Under the pieces are notes generated by a model. The model ran no database searches and was not told where the DNA came from. It worked only from the letters and a program-made list of their open reading frames with translations. A DNA stretch of 64,000 bases from Chitinophagaceae bacterium (lineage in GTDB: Bacteria > Bacteroidota > Bacteroidia > Chitinophagales > Chitinophagaceae): the NCBI GenBank assembly GCA_016721725.1, contig JADKHN010000006.1:310001-374000 (forward strand), read 5' to 3'. This document shows positions 59,209 through 64,000 of the stretch, one piece after another. The translations under genes and the position numbers were made by a program. Numbering within the stretch: position 1 is the first letter of the stretch; every line of letters starts with the position of its first letter.

Positions 59209-62200
59209 ATGTACAAGATGTCCTTTAAACGCTTACTGGTTCTGTGCGTACTGGCTTTGTCCGGTTTGCATTTACAGGCACAGGCATCCGGTCCACCCCA
59301 TACCTATGCCGTTATCGTGGGCATTTCGGGTTACCTGGATCCGGATATCCCCCGGTTGAAATATGCCAACCGTGACGCGGAGGAATTCGCTGCTTTTCTC
59401 AGATCCGGGTCCGGCGGCTCCGTCCCCGAAGAGAACATCACCCTGCTGATCGATTCAGCCGCAACCTCGGGAGCCGTCAACAATGCCATCGACGAACTGA
59501 GGAATACCGTGAAGAAAGGCGACCTGGTCTATTTCTATTTTTCGGGACACGGGGATATCGAGAATAAGACGATCTACAAAAACGGCTTCCTCATCTGCTA
59601 TGATTCGCCTCCCACCAATTACAACCGGTTCTCGCTGAGCATGGATGACCTGAATGAGACAGCCAATACCTTATCAGGACTGATCAATGCCCGGGTGGTG
59701 CTCATCACCGACGCCTGTCGTTCAGGAAAACTGGCAGGGAGCATGAATAAAGGCAATTTCCTGGTAGGAGAACAGTTCAGGGCGGTAAAGAAAAAGGAGA
59801 TCCGCATCACTTCCAGTGCGGCCGAACAACTCTCCAACGAGAACGAGGCCTGGGGAGGCGGCCGGGGCGTATTCTCCTATTACCTGATCAACGGATTGAA
59901 AGGACTGGCCGACCAGCAGCAAGACGGGATCGTGACCCTGGACGAGATCTCGAAATACCTGGATTCATCCCTGGCCAGGGACCCCATCCTCCACCGGGAG
60001 AATCTCGTTCAAACTCCCGTATTTCTGGGCAATCCCGGATTTGCACTGGCCAATGTGGATGCCGCCATAAAGAAGGAAACAGAAATGGCTGCAAAGGTCT
60101 CCCTCGACATGGTTTCCGCACCACCTCCCCAAACTACAGAACTGATTTCCGTAAAACCCCAGGTTTATTTTTTCCAATTGCTGAAGGCCGTTAACCTGGA
60201 AAAATTGTTGGATACCCTCGGACTGAAGAATGTTACGGATGATAAGTTGCCATTTGTACTCATCAATGCCTTAAAAGAAAATGATGAGAATGGCAGTAAG
60301 AAAAGACTAAGTGAACCTGGGATCCGGAAACTGGAAGAACTGGAGCACATGCTCCGAAGTGACGAAGGCGCATTCAATAGTTTCAATTTTTTCCAAATGC
60401 TGAAAACTGTTGACCTGGAAAAAATGTTGGATACCCTCAACCTGTTGTATCAATCCGACATCATTTTTCTCAAATCGCTGAGCGCGGTTAACATGGATAT
60501 AATGCCGGATACCCTCGGACTGATGAATGACATCAATAAAAAAAAGTTGTCCTTTAAACTAAAAAATGCCTTAGATATATGTAATGAGTATGGCAGAAAG
60601 AAAAGAATAAGTGAACAGGGTATCCGGAAGTTTGAAGAACTGGTGCAAATGCTCAGAAGTGACCAGGGCGCATTAAAACGTTTCAAAAATAAACTGGCCG
60701 TCGCTTTTGACGAAGAAGGGCAAAAAGTCATTGACCTATACCTGAAAGGCGATGAGGCCGAACTGGAAAGGCGGCGGTATTACAACAGCAAGAGCAGCGG
60801 TTACGGGGTTTACCCGAAGCTTTTCTCCGTCGCGATCAGGCTTACACAGCCCGGCAGCAACCTGCGAAGGAACCTGGAGATCAAGCTCCATTATTTTACC
60901 GGCGTAACCTACCGGTTGCAGTTACCCATGGTCAAAGACAAAATTCCCATCATCGAAAAAGCGATTAAGGAACAAAAGAAGGCGCTGTCATTGGTTGACA
61001 ATGCTCCGTATGTATTCAATGAAATGGGAAACCTTTCGGTCGCTTTAAAGAAATTCGGCGAAGCTGAAGCCTATTATCATAAAGCCATAGAAGGGGCACC
61101 AAGCTGGATCATTCCCCATGCCAACCTGATCGGTTTGTACACCAGGATGAAAAAAACCGACATGGCGCTGAAACAATACGATACAGCCCTGGCATTGAAT
61201 CCCGATTTCCAGGGGTTGAACGTAAGTGGAGGTATTTTGTATGAACAGACCGGCAACCTGCTGATCGCAGAGGAATTACTGCGCAAAAGCATCCATCAGA
61301 ATTCGAGGCATTTTCTTCCTTTTGAGCGCCTGGGGTTCATGTATATTAACACCACCCAATACGCAGCGGCGGATTCCTTTATCTATGAAGCTGAAGTTCG
61401 TAAACAAGGTTTTAATTTAAAAGATGACGAGCCGCTTTGGTGGTTAAATCCGCTTGATTATTCCTATTCCGAAATTATCTGCCCGTTTGACAGCTCCTGG
61501 ATCCGTGATGACGATCCCATCGGGCAAACTGTGTGGGGATTAGTGGCTTTAAGAAGGGGGAATCTGACCGTAGCAGAAAAACACCTGAAGAAAGCACTCA
61601 TGCTGGACCGAGGAAACCCGATCGCTTTTCATTACCTGGGGAAACTTCTTTTTGAGCAGCAAAGATGGCAGGAAGCGGAGACCATTTTCCAATTCGCCGT
61701 GCGATTTCATATGGACAGACAGCAGTTCAAAAACGCTTACCGTGATTCGCTTTACATACATTACGTTAATGCCCCCTCCGATAAAAAGAAATGCATCCTG
61801 TCCAACTATTTTTCCGCCTGGTATGAAAAAATGGAGGACCCCTATTACCTGGGTTCATTGTACGAAAGATGGGGTCATCTCAGCGAAGCGGCGGAACAAT
61901 ATATAATTGCCATCGGGCTTGATGAAGATAAGTTCAGAGGGCTCTACAAATTGTGGAACGTTTGGGAAAAACTGGGGAGGTATACGGATGCTGAGAAAGT
62001 GATCATGGATTACAGCCGTATTGATACGAATCAGGGAAGAAATGAACTGTATGGTTTTTATAACCGAATGATCAGTCGTTTCCCCGAAGAGGGAAACTGG
62101 TACTATCAACAGGGCCGGTTACTTTATCAGTTAGCCAAAGACAGCAATAACATTGAAAAATATCCGGAAATATCGCTGATCAGGAAAGAGGCCGGAGGAG

Positions 62201-63075
62201 AAAAAGAATTTGACGAACCGGTCCTGGCCGAATTGTTATCTGACAGAATGGATTACAAAAAAGTGGGTACAATTCCGGGACCGGGCGACGCTGTGTTTGA
62301 ACACATTAAAATTTTACAACCCTATGGTGAACAAGGGATCGCTTTTCTCAAAAAAGCCGACAGCATGCTTCGTGCAGATGATGGTATACATGCAGAGATC
62401 AATGACAAGGTCGGGGATATGTTCACCTGGCTGGGACTGCCTTACCAGGCCAGTGCCCATTACCAGGTGGCGGTGGATGCCCGGCCCGATAATGCCACCC
62501 TCCGGGAAAAACTGGCCGACAGCTATTCCGCCTCTTACCAATTGCGCAATGCACTGGCCCAATTGGATTCCCTTTTAAACCGCGGCCAGATCAATTTCCC
62601 CAAACAGGTGGTGATGGCCGGGTACCTCGTTCACAGCGGGAAATTCGAAAAAGCACAGCAACTCCTTACCGAAGCGGAAAAAAATCATCTTTTCCCGCAA
62701 GCCGATGTTATTGACCTGAACGGCCGCCTGCGACTACTCAGGAATCAGCCGGAAGAGGCCTTGAATTTCTATGTAAAAAAACTGGAACTGTTCCCGGGCG
62801 ACTGCACGACGATGTACAGCATCGCGAGGATCTATGCGAAGATGAGGCAAAAGGATCTTGCCTGGAAATGGCTCGACAAAGCCCTGCTTGCCGGTTTCGA
62901 ATATCCTTATGTACTGAAAAATGACCCGTATTTAGAAAACATACGCAACGCAGCCCGATGGAAATTCCTGAATAATGCGATCGATAGGTCTTTCGAAGTA
63001 AATGCAGAAGTAGATTATATTCAATTCAGAAATGACCTGCTTGCCGGCAAAGACTGGCTCAATTTTATAAAATGA
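59209..63075 (+). CDS. Secreted caspase-like (C14) protein with internal repeat and TPR tail
   Basis: This 1288-residue protein starts at the ATG at 59209 (59218 is also possible), giving a Sec signal (LLVLCVLALSGLHLQAQA). Residues about 30-280 are a caspase/metacaspase p20-like fold: TYAVIVGISGYL, YFYFSGHGDIE with H114, and VVLITDACRSG with C170, the catalytic dyad. A region of about 180 residues (about 315-500) holds an internal duplication: KKRLSEPGIRKLEELEHMLR and KKRISEQGIRKFEELVQMLR are matching segments. The last 700 residues are TPR-like helical repeats (ALKQYDTALALNPDFQ, AEKHLKKALMLDRGN, ALNFYVKKLELFPGD). Caspase-fold enzymes cleave after Arg/Lys or Asp; the substrate is unknown. The next gene is a paralogue 14 bp away. 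Confidence 0.88.
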   Translation: MYKMSFKRLLVLCVLALSGLHLQAQASGPPHTYAVIVGISGYLDPDIPRLKYANRDAEEFAAFLRSGSGGSVPEENITLLIDSAATSGAVNNAIDELRNTVKKGDLVYFYFSGHGDIENKTIYKNGFLICYDSPPTNYNRFSLSMDDLNETANTLSGLINARVVLITDACRSGKLAGSMNKGNFLVGEQFRAVKKKEIRITSSAAEQLSNENEAWGGGRGVFSYYLINGLKGLADQQQDGIVTLDEISKYLDSSLARDPILHRENLVQTPVFLGNPGFALANVDAAIKKETEMAAKVSLDMVSAPPPQTTELISVKPQVYFFQLLKAVNLEKLLDTLGLKNVTDDKLPFVLINALKENDENGSKKRLSEPGIRKLEELEHMLRSDEGAFNSFNFFQMLKTVDLEKMLDTLNLLYQSDIIFLKSLSAVNMDIMPDTLGLMNDINKKKLSFKLKNALDICNEYGRKKRISEQGIRKFEELVQMLRSDQGALKRFKNKLAVAFDEEGQKVIDLYLKGDEAELERRRYYNSKSSGYGVYPKLFSVAIRLTQPGSNLRRNLEIKLHYFTGVTYRLQLPMVKDKIPIIEKAIKEQKKALSLVDNAPYVFNEMGNLSVALKKFGEAEAYYHKAIEGAPSWIIPHANLIGLYTRMKKTDMALKQYDTALALNPDFQGLNVSGGILYEQTGNLLIAEELLRKSIHQNSRHFLPFERLGFMYINTTQYAAADSFIYEAEVRKQGFNLKDDEPLWWLNPLDYSYSEIICPFDSSWIRDDDPIGQTVWGLVALRRGNLTVAEKHLKKALMLDRGNPIAFHYLGKLLFEQQRWQEAETIFQFAVRFHMDRQQFKNAYRDSLYIHYVNAPSDKKKCILSNYFSAWYEKMEDPYYLGSLYERWGHLSEAAEQYIIAIGLDEDKFRGLYKLWNVWEKLGRYTDAEKVIMDYSRIDTNQGRNELYGFYNRMISRFPEEGNWYYQQGRLLYQLAKDSNNIEKYPEISLIRKEAGGEKEFDEPVLAELLSDRMDYKKVGTIPGPGDAVFEHIKILQPYGEQGIAFLKKADSMLRADDGIHAEINDKVGDMFTWLGLPYQASAHYQVAVDARPDNATLREKLADSYSASYQLRNALAQLDSLLNRGQINFPKQVVMAGYLVHSGKFEKAQQLLTEAEKNHLFPQADVIDLNGRLRLLRNQPEEALNFYVKKLELFPGDCTTMYSIARIYAKMRQKDLAWKWLDKALLAGFEYPYVLKNDPYLENIRNAARWKFLNNAIDRSFEVNAEVDYIQFRNDLLAGKDWLNFIK

Positions 63076-63089
63076 AGTATCTTGAATGA

Positions 63090-64000
63090 ATGAGAGCGTT
63101 CTTCGTCCTCCTTTTTATATTACAGCTCCCTTTTCTTGCCTTTACCCAGTCCTCCCCGGGTAATTCAAATCCCCATGTCTATGCCCTGGTGGTCGGGATC
63201 TCCAGCTACCGGGAAAAAGACATTCCCCAGCTCAGGTTCGCCAACCGGGATGCGGAACTATTCGCTGAATTTCTCCGTTCAAAGGCGGGCGGCTCGGTAC
63301 CGGAAGAGAACATCATCCTGCTCACCGATTCGGCTGCGACCACCGGCGCCGTGTACGACGCCATCTACGACCTGAAAAACAAGTGCCAGGCGGGCGACCT
63401 GGTCTATTTTTATTTTTCTGGTCACGGCGACCTGGAGAACACCACCATTTACAAGAACGGATTCCTCATCTGTTACGACTCCCCTCCTGTCAATTACGTG
63501 CGGCTTTCCCTCAGTATAGATTACCTGAACGATGTGGCCAATACCTTGTCGGCCCAGACGAACGCCAATGTGGTGCTGATCACCGATGCCTGCCATTCGG
63601 GCAAACTCGCCGGCAGCCAGATCAGGGGAAATATCCTTGTTGGAGAACAGTTGAGGGCGGTGCGAAACAAGGAGATCCGTATCACCTCCTGCGCCACCGA
63701 TCAGCTATCGAACGAGAACACGGATTGGGGCGGCGGACGCGGCGTATTCTCCTGGTACCTGGTCAACGGTCTTAAAGGACTTGCGGACCGGAAAAAAGAC
63801 GGTGTGATCACCATCGACGAGATCAAGGCCTACCTGGAATCCTCCCTGGCCAGTGACCCGGTATTGAAAAGGGAGAACCTGGTACAAACCCCAGTGATCA
63901 ACGGATCGGCCGGTTTCGCCTTGTCGAAAGTGGATCCTGTAACCCTACGCGACGCAGAACAGAATATGACGGCCAACCTCGCCCTCATGGTCCCGGCGCC
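63090..64000 (+). CDS. Second secreted caspase-like protein (partial, runs off window)
   Basis: This gene opens with ATG at 63090 (an overlapping ATG at 63086 is out of frame) and is open to the window's end, 303 codons. A Sec signal (FFVLLFILQLPFLAFTQ) is followed by a caspase fold closely matching the previous gene: VYALVVGISSYREKDIPQLR, YFYFSGHGDLE with H112 and VVLITDACHSG with C168. Long identical words include GGSVPEEN, TIYKNGFLICYDSPP and GGGRGVFS, so it is a tandem paralogue. The C-terminal part is not visible. The 14-bp gap to the first caspase gene supports co-transcription. Confidence 0.9.
   Translation, partial: MRAFFVLLFILQLPFLAFTQSSPGNSNPHVYALVVGISSYREKDIPQLRFANRDAELFAEFLRSKAGGSVPEENIILLTDSAATTGAVYDAIYDLKNKCQAGDLVYFYFSGHGDLENTTIYKNGFLICYDSPPVNYVRLSLSIDYLNDVANTLSAQTNANVVLITDACHSGKLAGSQIRGNILVGEQLRAVRNKEIRITSCATDQLSNENTDWGGGRGVFSWYLVNGLKGLADRKKDGVITIDEIKAYLESSLASDPVLKRENLVQTPVINGSAGFALSKVDPVTLRDAEQNMTANLALMVPA

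Overview
The window looks like a chromosomal piece of a Bacteroidota bacterium, most likely a member of the Chitinophagaceae. This rests on several signs: Sec signal peptides ending in AQ or AQA, two proteins with type IX secretion (T9SS) C-terminal sorting domains, almost no Shine-Dalgarno sequences, several TAnnTTTG-type -7 promoter elements, and families typical of the phylum (DUF2911, DUF4440, DUF2231-like, YCF48-like, Bacteroidota PrsW). I see no rRNA, tRNA, CRISPR array or prophage. The organism assignment is inference; no marker gene was compared.

1-16 kb: the tail of an SM-20-type oxygenase, secreted Trp/Arg/Asn-rich envelope proteins, a 1220-residue Asp-box/PKD/T9SS protein, an EF-G paralogue, a lytic-transglycosylase-like protein, a cold-shock-domain protein and a YycJ-type metallo-hydrolase. 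16-32 kb: pyruvate phosphate dikinase, small membrane proteins, a Tat-exported threonine-aldolase-like PLP enzyme, DUF4440 and DUF2911 proteins, a CAP-domain protein, PhnA, a GNAT-like protein convergent with a DUF6445-like 2OG oxygenase, and a Tat-exported epimerase. 32-43 kb is the accessory, repeat-rich part: 86-bp tandem repeats, an M28 peptidase, a Tat-exported Gfo/Idh oxidoreductase, a RAYT-type Y1 transposase flanked by its probable palindromic repeats, a rhodanese, a short MITE-like element, and a protein joining an 11-residue-repeat helix to a transglutaminase-like domain. 43-58 kb: histidine degradation genes hutU and hutH with deoD between them, PrsW, a YCF48-like beta-propeller, a secreted lysyl-oxidase homologue, a methyltransferase, SMC and a small lipoprotein.

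58-64 kb is the most striking part. A four-helix pentameric ligand-gated ion channel homologue is followed, in one orientation and with short gaps (37 and 14 bp), by two paralogous caspase-fold proteins. The first carries a long TPR tail; the second runs off the window. All three begin with export signals, so this looks like an envelope-located channel plus protease operon. Its function is unknown.

Intergenic DNA carries several repeat families: RAYT/BIME palindromes, 25-bp and 86-bp repeats containing CTTCGACAAGCTCAG-like cores, a 9-bp TTAAACnnn array joined to a TCCTCC/GGAGGA hairpin, a CACAAAG tandem pair and a 132-bp CCACAGATT palindrome.
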